Part shown: one piece after another, positions 17,998 through 26,587 of the stretch
Layout of the letters: every line of letters begins with the position of its first letter
Position numbering within the stretch: position 1 is the stretch's first letter
Source of the DNA: a bacterium
GTDB taxonomy: Bacteria > Hinthialibacterota > Hinthialibacteria > H5-UNCL2
Direction of reading: 5' to 3'
NCBI GenBank assembly: GCA_015075175.1
Contig: JABTUV010000001.1
Span: forward strand, 1,213,841-1,277,840
DNA length: 64,000 nucleotides
Made by a program: the position numbers and the translations under genes
The notes under the pieces: generated by a model
Databases searched by the model: none
What the model was told of the DNA's origin: nothing
The model's input: only the letters and a program-made list of their open reading frames with translations

Positions 17998-19161
17998 CTA
18001 CCGCTCCAGCGCCGCGACGACTTTCTGTGCTGCGTCGGAGAGGTCGCCCTCCGAGACGATCAGGTTCAGCCCGCTTTCCTTCAACATCTCCTTGGCCTGA
18101 TCTCGATTGGTCCCCTCCAGACGGACCACCATGGGCACGCTCACGTGGACCTGCCGGCAGGCCTCGATGACGCCGCCGGCCACGCGGTCGCAGCGCACGA
18201 TGCCGCCGAAGATGTTGATGAACACGACCTTGACGTTGGGATCGGACGTGAGAATGCGAAAGGCCGCCGCCACGCGCTCCACGCTCGCTCCACCCCCGAC
18301 GTCCAGAAAGTTGGCCGGCGAGGAACCCGCCAACTTGATGATGTCCATGGTCGCCATCGCCAACCCCGCCCCGTTCACCATGCAGCCCACTTCGCCGTCC
18401 AACTTTATATAGTTGAGATGGTGCTTGCCGGCCTCGATTTCCAGCGGCTCCTCTTCGTCCAGGTCGCGCAGCTCGGCCAGCTCGGGATGGCGAAAGAGCG
18501 CGTTGTCGTCCAGGTTGAGCTTGGCGTCCAGGGCCAGGATGCGGCCGTCCTGGGTGACAATCAGCGGGTTGATCTCGACCAGCGAGGCGTCCAGCTCGAC
18601 GAAGGCGCGATAAAGACTGCTCATGAGCGCCGTCGCAGGTTTGAAGAGATCGCCGGTGAGGCCGAGTCCAAACGCCAGTCGGCGCGCGTGGAAGGGCTGC
18701 ATCCCCGTCGCCGGATCGACCGCCACCTTGATAATCTTTTCCGGAGTTTCGGCGGCGGCCTTCTCAATCTCCACGCCGCCTTCGGTACTGCCCATGATCA
18801 CGATGCACTCGGCGGCCCGATCGACCACCACGCCCAGGTAGAGTTCGCGGGCGATGGCGGAGGCTTCTTCAACCAGAACCTTCTTGACCAGGCGCCCGGC
18901 CGGGCCGGTCTGGTGGGTTACGAGGGTCATGCCCAGGATCGCGCGGGCGTGGGCGACGGCCTCCTCCACGCTCGCGGCCAGTTTGACGCCGCCGCCCTTG
19001 CCGCGCCCGCCGGCGTGAATCTGCGCCTTGACCACCACGCGCCCGGCCAGCTCGCGCGCCGCCGCTTCCGCCTCTTCCAGCGTAAATGCGACTCGTCCGG
19101 CGGGCACGGGCACGCCGAACCGGCGGAGTAACTCCTTCGCCTGATATTCGTGAATCTTCAT
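17998..19161 (-). CDS. sucC: Succinate-CoA ligase, beta subunit
   Basis: The product is 387 aa (family ~388) with ATG at 19161. The N-terminal ATP-grasp domain begins [20 protein letters not shown] and includes [20 protein letters not shown], followed by the metal and nucleotide residues around LVEINPLIV and [13 protein letters not shown]. The C-terminal CoA-ligase domain carries [13 protein letters not shown] and [16 protein letters not shown]. It binds the nucleotide and accepts phosphate from the SucD histidine. It is first in the sucC-sucD order on the minus strand. Confidence 0.97.
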   Translation of the reverse strand: MKIHEYQAKELLRRFGVPVPAGRVAFTLEEAEAAARELAGRVVVKAQIHAGGRGKGGGVKLAASVEEAVAHARAILGMTLVTHQTGPAGRLVKKVLVEEASAIARELYLGVVVDRAAECIVIMGSTEGGVEIEKAAAETPEKIIKVAVDPATGMQPFHARRLAFGLGLTGDLFKPATALMSSLYRAFVELDASLVEINPLIVTQDGRILALDAKLNLDDNALFRHPELAELRDLDEEEPLEIEAGKHHLNYIKLDGEVGCMVNGAGLAMATMDIIKLAGSSPANFLDVGGGASVERVAAAFRILTSDPNVKVVFINIFGGIVRCDRVAGGVIEACRQVHVSVPMVVRLEGTNRDQAKEMLKESGLNLIVSEGDLSDAAQKVVAALER

Positions 19162-19387
19162 GGAACCACCTGCAAGGCTGTGTCTGCCGACGAAAGAGAC
19201 GCTACCTTAACCGAGCGCGTCCGTGAATGCAACCGGCGGGTGGGCTGTCATTTCGACCCGGCTGTCATTTCGACCGCAGGAGAAATCTGCCGCCGTTGCC
19301 GCGGCTGGGGTGCGCGGCTGAAAGTTTCTCCCTGCGGTCGAAATGACAGTTACGCTGCCATGTAGAAATTGGTGAACCTGTATCCAC
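19162..19387. repeat. Family-1 repeat cluster
   Basis: Three family-1 elements lie at about 19246-19295 (gtcatttcgacccggctgtc, then atttcgaccgcaggagaaat) and 19322-19352 (inverted copy agtttctccctgcggtcgaa). They form an inverted pair able to fold into a hairpin. Confidence 0.85.
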
Positions 19388-20035
19388 TCAGCGCGTCGCG
19401 GCAGGGCGCGCCTCGCCCCCAACTTGGATGATGATGTCGCCGCGCTCCGTGCTCCGTTGGACGGGTCGTAAACCAGGTCCCGGATGCGTGGATGGTCCAG
19501 CCGTTCGCCCCGGAAGTCGTCAAGCGGAAAACCGTATCGCCAGCGCCGTCGCGCGTCCGTCCGGCCCATAGCCGCGCAAGAGCCACCTGCCACCCCGTCG
19601 GTGCGATAATCCAGCGGCGCCGGCGGCTCGCGATGGGGTCCATGGCGGGCAGGACCGGTCCTCGCCAGCTTTCCAGGAGGTCAAGCGCGTCAGGTAGGCG
19701 CCGTGCTCGCGATAGTAGGCCTCCAACTGGCTGGCCAGCTGGGCCATCAGTGATTGTACGTCCGCCGTGGGCGGTACCGCGCCGCGGGGACTTCCGGCGC
19801 CGCCCGCCAGCTTGTATGCGCCGTGGACCAGCACCAGAAGGATAAGGATGGCGATGAGGGCCAGAAGGATCACCATCCAGGGTGATCGCTCCAGGCGGAC
19901 GATAATCTGCCGGGAGGTCAACGAGCCGCCCATGGGAAAGTAGCCGCCGCGACCGGGGCGCAGGCGCACGATCAGGAAGAGGAATCCTGCGACGAGGAGG
20001 ACCAGGATGACCAGTTGAGGCCAGATTTCACGCAT
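19388..20035 (-). pseudogene. GspG/type IV pseudopilin-like membrane protein, frameshifted
   Basis: The start is the ATG at 20035. Two hydrophobic segments (LVILVLLVAGFLFLIV and MVILLALIAILILLVLVHGA) precede a periplasmic part with the pseudopilin-like pattern SLMAQLASQLEAYYREHGAY. Beyond residue ~115 the reading frame changes several times. Pieces such as GYGPDGR, AGDTVFRL, RDLVYDPSNG and GDIIIQVGGEARPAATR lie in alternating frames and together resemble the C-terminal part of GspG-like proteins, ending at the TGA at 19388-19390. This supports several single-base indels in one ancestral gene of about 215 codons. No secretin or GspE is nearby. The prepilin peptidase site is not obvious, so secretion-pathway membership is inferred only from the C-terminal pattern. 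Confidence 0.5.
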
Positions 20036-20183
20036 GACTGCACATTCCTGACGGATCCATCCGGCTGACTGTCCGGCAGTAGCAGACCTCGGTCTGAGTG
20101 ATGTCGGTGGCGACGTGCCGGGATGGTCGACGGTAAACCTACCATAGCGTCGCCGGAGTCGCAAGCGAATGTGGACCTGGACT

Positions 20184-21428
20184 TCAGGCGCGCCACTCTC
20201 GGCCCGTCTCGCCGGCGCCGCCCGCCAAGAGCTGCTCCAAGCTCTCCCCAAGCAGGTTGACGGCCACGGTCGCGGCTCGCACCGCGTCAAGGTCGCCCAC
20301 GCTGAACCCCTGCGCCGCCAGCGACTGCCGCAGGGCCGGCAAGCGTCCGCGCGCCGTCTCTACGACCGATTCGTTGGCAAAAAAGAACCAGATCGACAGT
20401 CTTGGGCCCGACAGGAGCAGGTCGATCTGCAAGGGCCCCAGCCGGGACAAGGCCAGCGCCAGCGTAATGCGCGTGCCGGTTGTCTCTTCTCCGTCTTGGG
20501 CGGCTTCACGTTCCAGGCGCGCCCAGGCGACCGCCGGCTCGCCGTCGCAATCCAGAAACAGGGGGAAAAGCAGGAGTCCTCCCGAGCCGGCATGGGCCGA
20601 AAGCGTCTCCGCCAGGTGGAGTTGTGAAAGCAGCATCTGGCCCCGTGGCGAGGGTTCGCCCTGCGCCAGGAGCCGCGCCAGCAGGCGCGGCAGGTCGTCG
20701 GGCGCGGGATGCTCGCGGCTGGGCGCCAGGAAGGGGGAAAAGAGCTTCTCCACCGTCCCCGGTGCAAGCGTGTCGGACAGACGCAGAATCCAGTCGGCCA
20801 ACGTCTGCCGTTCGCGTCCCCGCGCCGCCGCCAGGAACTCCGAAAGGTGCAGCGTTGCCCCCGCCGAGCTCATCCACTCCTGGACTTGGGCCAGGATGGA
20901 CTCGGAGACGGGCAGGGCCAGGGCCAGGAGGAGTTGCAGCGCCGGCCCCTGCTGCGGCGTTAGATTGGGCAGTACGGCGGCCAGCGCCGCCAGCGTCTGG
21001 CCATGAACCGGCAGTCCCAGCGCGAGCAGCGCGGCGGCCAGCGTGCGGTGGGCCGGACCGCCGGGTTGCCCCAGTCGCGCCAAGAGCGCGTCCAAGCCGC
21101 CCACGTCCACTTGCGCGCCTGCCGGCGGCGTCTGGAGTGCGACGACTTGCTGCCGCGGCGCGTCCGCTGGAGCTAAGGTCTCGGCGACGACGATCCCCTC
21201 ACGCGAGGGATGCGCCGACAGGCGCAGGAGCGTCCCCGCCGCCAGGGGCTGCGGCGCGTTCAGTTCAAACTGCGTGCCCCACACACGCACGAGCATGGTC
21301 GCGGAGTCGGCGGGGCCAAGCACGCGCCCTGCGGTCGGGCCGGTACGCAACAGCCGCGCGTACAGCCCTTCGTCCGCTCCTCCAGCCGGACGCAAGCCGG
21401 TCGCAGGGAGAAACGCCTCGATTCTCAC
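20184..21428 (-). CDS. FliK-like hook-length-control-domain protein
   Basis: The GTG start at 21428 overlaps the upstream stop as GTGA; the longer open frame to 21722 is antisense-like. The product is 414 aa. The N-terminal and middle part is Ala/Leu/Gln-rich (ALQLLLALALPVSESILAQ). The last ~110 residues (LALALSRLGPLQIDLLLSGP, LSIWFFFANESVVETARGRL, LRQSLAAQGFSVGDLD) match the pattern of the FliK C-terminal domain (Flg_hook): LGxxxIxL, a hydrophobic strand, then a helix and a short strand. No other flagellar gene lies in the window. Such domains also occur in non-flagellar contexts, so the role is open. It is coupled to the amidase/SLOG gene. Confidence 0.55.
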   Translation of the reverse strand: MRIEAFLPATGLRPAGGADEGLYARLLRTGPTAGRVLGPADSATMLVRVWGTQFELNAPQPLAAGTLLRLSAHPSREGIVVAETLAPADAPRQQVVALQTPPAGAQVDVGGLDALLARLGQPGGPAHRTLAAALLALGLPVHGQTLAALAAVLPNLTPQQGPALQLLLALALPVSESILAQVQEWMSSAGATLHLSEFLAAARGRERQTLADWILRLSDTLAPGTVEKLFSPFLAPSREHPAPDDLPRLLARLLAQGEPSPRGQMLLSQLHLAETLSAHAGSGGLLLFPLFLDCDGEPAVAWARLEREAAQDGEETTGTRITLALALSRLGPLQIDLLLSGPRLSIWFFFANESVVETARGRLPALRQSLAAQGFSVGDLDAVRAATVAVNLLGESLEQLLAGGAGETGREWRA

Positions 21429-23752
21429 GGCCGCTGCCTCTCGCGCCGTTCCTTGGCCCGGCGCAGAGCGACCCCGACGGCCTCCTCCGCCGTGCGCGCA
21501 GGGTGGAAGAAGGGCGATTCCGTGACGGTCGCGCACAGATGCGATTCGCACAGGAGTCCCACCACCGGGACCCGCATGTTGAGGGCGAAGGCGATCTCGG
21601 AGAAGGTCCCCTCGCGTCCGTCGATGGCGATGAGGGCGTTGGCGGCCGTGACGTTGACCACGTTGCGCGCCCGCTCCAGGCAGGTGGGAAGGGGGATCGT
21701 GATGAAGTCGTTGGCGTCCCATTCATTGAGGGTGCGCAGGATGCCGAGGGTGAGGCCGCCAGCCTCGCGGGCGCCGCGGGCGGCGGCTTCCATCACGCCC
21801 CCGTAGCCGCCGCAGAGGAGAATTGCGCCCGCCCGCGCGATCCGTTCTCCCACGTCCCGCGCGATGCGATACACCTCCGGCGTCGCCTCGGCCGCCCAAG
21901 ACGCCGATGCGATAGGGGAATCTCCGGATTCACGGCGCTTCCCCGCCCGCGATGCGAGTTGGGGAGTACAGGTCTCCAGACCTGGTAAGGCCCGGGCAGA
22001 ATCTGCCACCTGCTCTCCACACTGCGCCGCCGCCCAATCGACAACCCCATCCGCGACCGCCTGCGCCAGCGCCTCGCGGAAAGGCTGCGACAGGTAGGCC
22101 AGCTCGTCCTCGGGGTGGCTGAAGAAGAGCTGCTCGACCAGGACGCACGGGAAGTCGCTGGAGAGAAGCACGCGAAAGGGGTTGCGCCGCAGCTTGTGGT
22201 CGGAGAGACCCAGCGCCAGGAGGCGTGCCTGTAAGGCGGCCGCCAGCGAGGCCGTCGCCGGATGCTGGTACCACACCGAGACGCCCCGTCCCACCAGGGG
22301 ATCGGTCGTGGCGGGAAGGGAATTGAAATGCAGGCTGACGAAGAGGTGCGCGTCCGCCGCCCGGGCGCGCTCCACCCGCTCGTCCAGCGGGACGAATTCG
22401 TCGCCGTCGCGCGTCAATTCCACCGTGGCGCCGCGCGCGCGCAGTTGCTCGGCGACCATGGCGGCCTGCGCCAGCGTGCAGTCCTTCTCAAAGAGTCCCG
22501 TGCAACTCACGCAGCCGCGATCATGCCCTCCGTGGCCGGGATCGAGCGCGACAACCAGTCCCGACAGGTCGCCGGGCGCGCCGCGCAAGGGACAGCGCCG
22601 CACCACGAGGTCGATGCAACCGGGACCGTAGTTGAGGCCGTAGCCCCACTCCGGCGGGCGCGTCAACTCGACCGTGAGCGCGCGCGTATCGGGGCTGGTC
22701 GCCTCCCACGTCGCCGAATGGAGGAGGCGGTCGCTGCCCTCGACCGGCGGTGGCGCGCAGAGTTCGTCAATCGGAGAGTATTCCAGTCGCAGGATCGTTT
22801 CAGAGACCGGGATGATGCGAACCGGCAACGGTCGGCTGGAAAACACGCGCAGGTGCAGGGCGTCGTCGGTCGAAAGCGCCAGCGTGTCGGCGAGAACGGC
22901 CTCGCCTTGGCAGTCCAGAGTGTCGTGCAGGAGGAGGTCTTCGACGGGAACCCAGAAGCGCGACAGGCCCATCCAGACCTGCTGCCAGCCGCCGCGGCGG
23001 CCGCCCAGAAGCAGCGGCGCGCCGGCGGGAAGCGTCTGCACGAAGTCGCCGCCGGGTCGGTCGTAGAGGCGCGTGCGGCGCGCGCCCACTTCCCCGCAGG
23101 CGGGCGCCGCCGGATCACGAATGGCCACGGACGAGGCCAAGACCCTGTCGATCGAGCGTCCATCCCGCCCGCGCAAGTGGAAGACCGGCCGCGTCGGCTC
23201 CAGTTCATCCTCGGGCGCGATCACGACCTCGACTTCGTAAACCCCGGGCCGCGCCTCGGCCATCTCCAGGCGTCGATGCAGCCGCCCCAGCTCCAGCCAG
23301 GCATGACCGCCGGGCGAGCCGCGGAAGCGGAAAGTGACGCGGTCTCCGGCCAGGAGCGTGCAGTCTTCACCGGGGAGGAGCGAGTCGTCGGCGATGGCCG
23401 TGGGCCTTTCCGGCAAGGTCCGCGGCGGCGCGAGCCGCTCCACGGGCCAATCCAGCGTTCTCTCGACTTGTCCCAGAACGGCGCGGATGCGCAGCGTGTT
23501 CCTGCCCTCTTTCAGGGGAAGGAAGCCCACAAAGGCGCCGCTGGGATAGACGCGCGCGGGTTTTCCGTTCAGAGTGAGTCGCGCTTGGGGCGCGGTATAG
23601 CCGGCGATGCGCACGGCCTCGCCGTCCACGCGCAGGTTGCGCGGCGGAAAGGTGATTTCCAAGGGCAAAGCCGTCCGCTGCGCTTGAACCGCCCAAGGCA
23701 GGGCCAGGAGCAGCACGAGGATACGTACGTAGCCTCGTCGCATTGGTCCCAT
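21425..23752 (-). CDS. N-acetylmuramoyl-L-alanine amidase (Amidase_3) joined to a TIGR00725-type SLOG domain
   Basis: A signal peptide (LVLLLALPWAVQAQ) leads into beta-rich N-terminal domains (residues ~30-390, including an SH3-like GGRRGGWQQVWMG). Next is an Amidase_3 zinc hydrolase: DPGHGGHDRG, then HFNSLPA and the Glu in VLVEQLFFSHPED. It should cleave the amide between MurNAc and the peptide stem in the periplasm. From about residue 620 the frame enters a nucleotide-binding SLOG/LOG-like domain (EATPEVYRIARDVGERIA, LLCGGYGGVMEAAARGA, GREGTFSEIAFALN). The canonical start of that domain (RIGVLGG) is in a different frame at about 21,905. The fusion therefore probably results from a one-base deletion that joined two genes. 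Confidence 0.75.
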   Translation of the reverse strand: MGPMRRGYVRILVLLLALPWAVQAQRTALPLEITFPPRNLRVDGEAVRIAGYTAPQARLTLNGKPARVYPSGAFVGFLPLKEGRNTLRIRAVLGQVERTLDWPVERLAPPRTLPERPTAIADDSLLPGEDCTLLAGDRVTFRFRGSPGGHAWLELGRLHRRLEMAEARPGVYEVEVVIAPEDELEPTRPVFHLRGRDGRSIDRVLASSVAIRDPAAPACGEVGARRTRLYDRPGGDFVQTLPAGAPLLLGGRRGGWQQVWMGLSRFWVPVEDLLLHDTLDCQGEAVLADTLALSTDDALHLRVFSSRPLPVRIIPVSETILRLEYSPIDELCAPPPVEGSDRLLHSATWEATSPDTRALTVELTRPPEWGYGLNYGPGCIDLVVRRCPLRGAPGDLSGLVVALDPGHGGHDRGCVSCTGLFEKDCTLAQAAMVAEQLRARGATVELTRDGDEFVPLDERVERARAADAHLFVSLHFNSLPATTDPLVGRGVSVWYQHPATASLAAALQARLLALGLSDHKLRRNPFRVLLSSDFPCVLVEQLFFSHPEDELAYLSQPFREALAQAVADGVVDWAAAQCGEQVADSARALPGLETCTPQLASRAGKRRESGDSPIASASWAAEATPEVYRIARDVGERIARAGAILLCGGYGGVMEAAARGAREAGGLTLGILRTLNEWDANDFITIPLPTCLERARNVVNVTAANALIAIDGREGTFSEIAFALNMRVPVVGLLCESHLCATVTESPFFHPARTAEEAVGVALRRAKERRERQRP

Positions 23753-23805
23753 ACGTCCCCTTCTCCCCCGCAGAATCCTCCCAACCCCCTATGTTAAGGG
23801 GGGGT

Positions 23806-24933
23806 TCAGCGGCGGGGACCGCCGGCATGTTTCTGGAACAGCTCCAGCCATCCCAGCATCATCGCGTCGCCGATCTCGTGCGAACGCCGCAACTCCGCCG
23901 GCGTCTCTCCCCAGTAGAATCCAATCCACCCGCCGGCCATCCCACGCGATCCGAGCAGGAATCGCTCGAACTCATCTTGACCGCATCGCAGGGGAAACGT
24001 CTCTTCGATCACGACCGGCTTACCGACGGCGAATCCTCGCAAGGTCTCCAGCGCCTCGTCCACCTTGCCCCGCTCGGGATAGAGATGCACGCACAGGAAG
24101 TCCAAAGCGCCGGCGACCTTCTCGGGCACGAATCCAGACGTCATGCCGGGCCGGTCCAGGCTCCAATCCACCAGACCCACGGTAATCAAGTGGCGGCGGT
24201 CGACTTCCCGGACGGCGGCGACGAGATGCTCGATCCAGGCGCGTGCGATCTCCGGTCGAGGCCGGCCGGCTTGATCCAGCGTAATGAACTGCACGAAATG
24301 CTGGCCCCCGAACGGCGGTCCCAACCATTCGCCGTCCTGGCGCCGGCCGCCGGGGACGACCGGCTCGTTCATCAGGTCGTAGCAGAAAATGGCCGGACTG
24401 TCCTTGCAGACGCGGGCGATGGCTTGCCAGAACCGCGCTTGCACCGCCCAGCGGTCTCTCTCTGAAAGCGCATCGTACCAGCCGGGCACGTCCTTCCTGA
24501 GATAGCAGCCCAGTCCCGTGACGTCGAGATAGACGCCGGTCCTCTCGGCCAGGTCCACGAGTCGGGCCAGGCGTCGCAGCTGGGCGCGGTCGGGCCGCGT
24601 GGGAGTCCGCATGAACTTGCCCAGTTGCAGATGGACGCGGGCCACGTTGGCGCCCAGCGCCGCCATCTCCCGGAAGTCCTCCTCGACCGTCGCCCACTCG
24701 ACCGTCCAATAATCCTCCAGGAGCCGCGCGTCGCGGTCCATGTTGTAATTGAAGCCCCAAGGCACGTAGGTTTGGGTCGTGCCGGCGATCACGAATCCCG
24801 CGCGATCCGGGGAGACCTCGATCCAGCCCGGTCGCTCGCGCCCGTAGCCCACCGCGGCGCACAGTCCGAGCCAGAAGAGCGCGCAGTACGCCCCAAGGCG
24901 ATGAGGAGACGTGGATTGTTGAATCGCTGCCAT
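23806..24933 (-). CDS. Secreted GH5-like glycoside hydrolase
   Basis: The ATG at 24933 is preferred over the upstream TTG. An N-terminal hydrophobic stretch (RLGAYCALFWLGLCAAVGYG) acts as signal peptide or anchor. The (beta/alpha)8 barrel shows the clan GH-A pattern: GFNYNMDRDARLLEDYW, GANVARVHLQLGKFM, acid/base Glu in CYDLMNEPVV and nucleophile Glu in KPVVIEETFPL near the end. It is about 375 aa, normal for GH5/GH2-like endoglycanases. The substrate could be mannan, cellulose or another beta-glycan. A second GH-A enzyme lies at 36269. Confidence 0.85.
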   Translation of the reverse strand: MAAIQQSTSPHRLGAYCALFWLGLCAAVGYGRERPGWIEVSPDRAGFVIAGTTQTYVPWGFNYNMDRDARLLEDYWTVEWATVEEDFREMAALGANVARVHLQLGKFMRTPTRPDRAQLRRLARLVDLAERTGVYLDVTGLGCYLRKDVPGWYDALSERDRWAVQARFWQAIARVCKDSPAIFCYDLMNEPVVPGGRRQDGEWLGPPFGGQHFVQFITLDQAGRPRPEIARAWIEHLVAAVREVDRRHLITVGLVDWSLDRPGMTSGFVPEKVAGALDFLCVHLYPERGKVDEALETLRGFAVGKPVVIEETFPLRCGQDEFERFLLGSRGMAGGWIGFYWGETPAELRRSHEIGDAMMLGWLELFQKHAGGPRR

Positions 24934-24988
24934 TGTGATCAACCGGGGAGTCTTTTCGAGGGGCCGGGACGTGGTCCTCCCGGAGGGA

Positions 24989-25063
24989 TGGTTGCGGGGG
25001 GCGGGATCGAACCGCCGACCTTCAGGTTATGAGCCTGACGAGGTACCACTCCTCTACCCCGCG
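24989..25063 (-). tRNA. Initiator tRNA-Met (CAT)
   Basis: The minus strand folds into a full cloverleaf: acceptor CGCGGGG/CCCCGCA, D stem GAGG/CCTC, anticodon loop CTCATAA, T arm GGCGG-TTCGATC-CCGCC and an encoded CCA (75 nt with CCA). The unpaired C1-A72 and the A11-T24 D-stem pair identify it as the initiator. The anticodon stem has A29-T41 in place of the first of the three usual G-C pairs. Confidence 0.95.
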
Positions 25064-25147
25064 ACTGCTGGTCTACCTATAGACAATCAAAAGCGTTGCG
25101 TCAACCAGGAAATCAAGGATCGGCGGCGCGTGCGGATTTGAGGCGGA

Positions 25148-25312
25148 TCACGGGCGGCGCGCAACCGGCTCAAGATACAGCTCTATCGCCTCGCGGATAT
25201 TGGCGAGCGCCTCTTCCCGAGTGTCGCCCTCGCTGAGGCAGCCGGGAAGAGCGGGAACGAACACCGTGAAGCCGCCGTCCTCGCTGGGCTTCAGGATCAC
25301 CTTGGTTTTCAC
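25148..25312 (-). CDS. HicB-like antitoxin (orphan)
   Basis: A 54-aa frame with a GTG start reads VKTKVILKPSEDGGFTVFVP, then ALPGCLSEGDTREEALANIR and EAIELYLEP. This is the compact HicB/UPF0150 fold: EDGGFxVxxPxLPGCxSxGxTxEEAxxNIxEAI. HicB proteins neutralise HicA mRNA interferases and autoregulate. No HicA-like frame adjoins on either side, only a tRNA 85 bp downstream, and this short version lacks a C-terminal DNA-binding domain. It may be an orphan or an immunity-type relic. Confidence 0.88.
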   Translation of the reverse strand: MKTKVILKPSEDGGFTVFVPALPGCLSEGDTREEALANIREAIELYLEPVARRP

Positions 25313-25369
25313 GTTTTCTCATCGTTTATCCTCGAATCATTGGTCTGACGTGGCAAGCGCAAAGGCGTC

Positions 25370-26470
25370 CTAGTCCTCGCGGGGAGGAGCGCAGGAGGCG
25401 CGTTCCACCAGTTCGGTCGCAATCACCTGCGTCTGGCAGGGGCCGACGTCGCCGTCCAGGCGTCGCGCGACCATTTCCACCGCGGTCGCGCCCAGCCGCT
25501 GCATGTCCACGCGCACGGTCGTGAGCGGCGGATAGGCGTGGGCGACCAGGCGGCAGTCGTCGAAGCCGACCAGCGAAAGTTGGCCGGGAACCTCGACGGA
25601 GAGGGCGCGGGCCGCGTTGAGGGCGCCCATCGCCATCATGTCGCTGGCGCAAAAGACGGCCGTGGGCCGAGGGCGTTCGTCCAGGAGCGCCATCATGCAG
25701 CGGAATCCGTCCTGCATCATGTAGTCCCCGCGCAGGATGTGGTCCGGCTCGATGGCGACCCGGTTCTTGGCCAGGCAGGAAAAAAACCCGCGTTGGATGT
25801 TCTGCGAGTTGGCGTTCTCCTTGGGTCCCAGGATCACCCCGATGCGGCGATGGCCCAGTTTGAGAAGATGACGCGCCGCCAGGTAGCCGCCCCGCTCGCC
25901 GTCGATGACTACGCTATCCAGTCCGAACTCCGTGCCCGAGAAGTTCAGGCAGACGATGGGCAGGGGACAATCCCGCAGGCGGGCCAACAGCTCCGGGCGC
26001 ATCTGACCCATCAGGATCACTCCCGCCAACCCCATTTCGTGGAAATAGGCGGCCAGGTCCGGCTGCTGCAGGAGGACCTCCTCCTTGCCCGCGATCACGG
26101 CGCGGAAATCGCCGACGCGCACCTGCCCGTCGATACCTTCCATGACTTCCCAATAGAAGGGTTGCTCCAGGAGGGACCGGTGGGAGGGCGTGATGACTCC
26201 CAGGCTGCGCACGTGGTTGGCCGGCACGCTGTTGCGGATGACGAACGTGCCCTTGCCGACCTCCCGCTTGACCAGTCCCTGGTCGGCTAATTCCAGAATC
26301 GCGCGGTTGATGGTCATGCGCGACAGGCCCAGCGCCTCCTGCAATTCCCGCTCGGGAGGCAGCTTGGAGCCGACCGGATACTCGCCCGCCAGGATTTTCT
26401 CCTTCAACATGCTGATCACCTGCTGGTAGCGCGGCGGTCCGCCGTCTTTGCGGATGGAGGCTCGAATCAT
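25370..26470 (-). CDS. GntR-family transcriptional regulator with LacI-type sensor domain
   Basis: The start at 26470 (MIRASIRKDGGPPRYQQV) agrees with homologues. Residues ~14-80 form a GntR winged helix (LKEKILAGEYPVGSKLPPER, LGLSRMTINRAILELADQGL, GKGTFV). Residues ~90-350 form a periplasmic-binding-protein-like LacI/GalR sensor (LGVITPSHRSLL, GVILMGQM, VIDGERGGYLAARHLLKLGH, FCASDMMAMGALNAA, SLVGFDDCRLV). It is an AraR-like repressor architecture that senses a sugar or related ligand. It is divergent from the UroD-family gene at 26588, with a dyad operator between them, so it probably controls both. Confidence 0.93.
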   Translation of the reverse strand: MIRASIRKDGGPPRYQQVISMLKEKILAGEYPVGSKLPPERELQEALGLSRMTINRAILELADQGLVKREVGKGTFVIRNSVPANHVRSLGVITPSHRSLLEQPFYWEVMEGIDGQVRVGDFRAVIAGKEEVLLQQPDLAAYFHEMGLAGVILMGQMRPELLARLRDCPLPIVCLNFSGTEFGLDSVVIDGERGGYLAARHLLKLGHRRIGVILGPKENANSQNIQRGFFSCLAKNRVAIEPDHILRGDYMMQDGFRCMMALLDERPRPTAVFCASDMMAMGALNAARALSVEVPGQLSLVGFDDCRLVAHAYPPLTTVRVDMQRLGATAVEMVARRLDGDVGPCQTQVIATELVERASCAPPRED

Positions 26471-26493
26471 TCCTGCTTGACACTCTCGCGTTA

Positions 26494-26507
26494 TTGGTCT
26501 ATACCAA
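26494..26507. promoter_or_regulatory. GntR-type operator dyad
   Basis: TTGGTCTATACCAA is a perfect 5-bp inverted repeat (TTGGT/ACCAA) around CTAT, 24 bp upstream of the regulator start and 81 bp from the UroD-family start. It resembles TGGTCTAGACCA-type operators of GntR proteins. A half site, ATTGGTATGG, lies at 26539-26548. Autoregulation and control of the divergent gene are inferred. Confidence 0.65.
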
Positions 26508-26587
26508 CCCCCGAGCAGCGGCTCCCGCCTGCCCGCAATTGGTATGGTGGCCTGATTACTTATAGCACGTCCGCGGAGGAATGGAAT

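Noticed and set aside
20184-21428. FliK-like domain as evidence of a flagellum
   Set aside because: No other flagellar gene is present in the window, and the similarity is limited to the C-terminal pattern.
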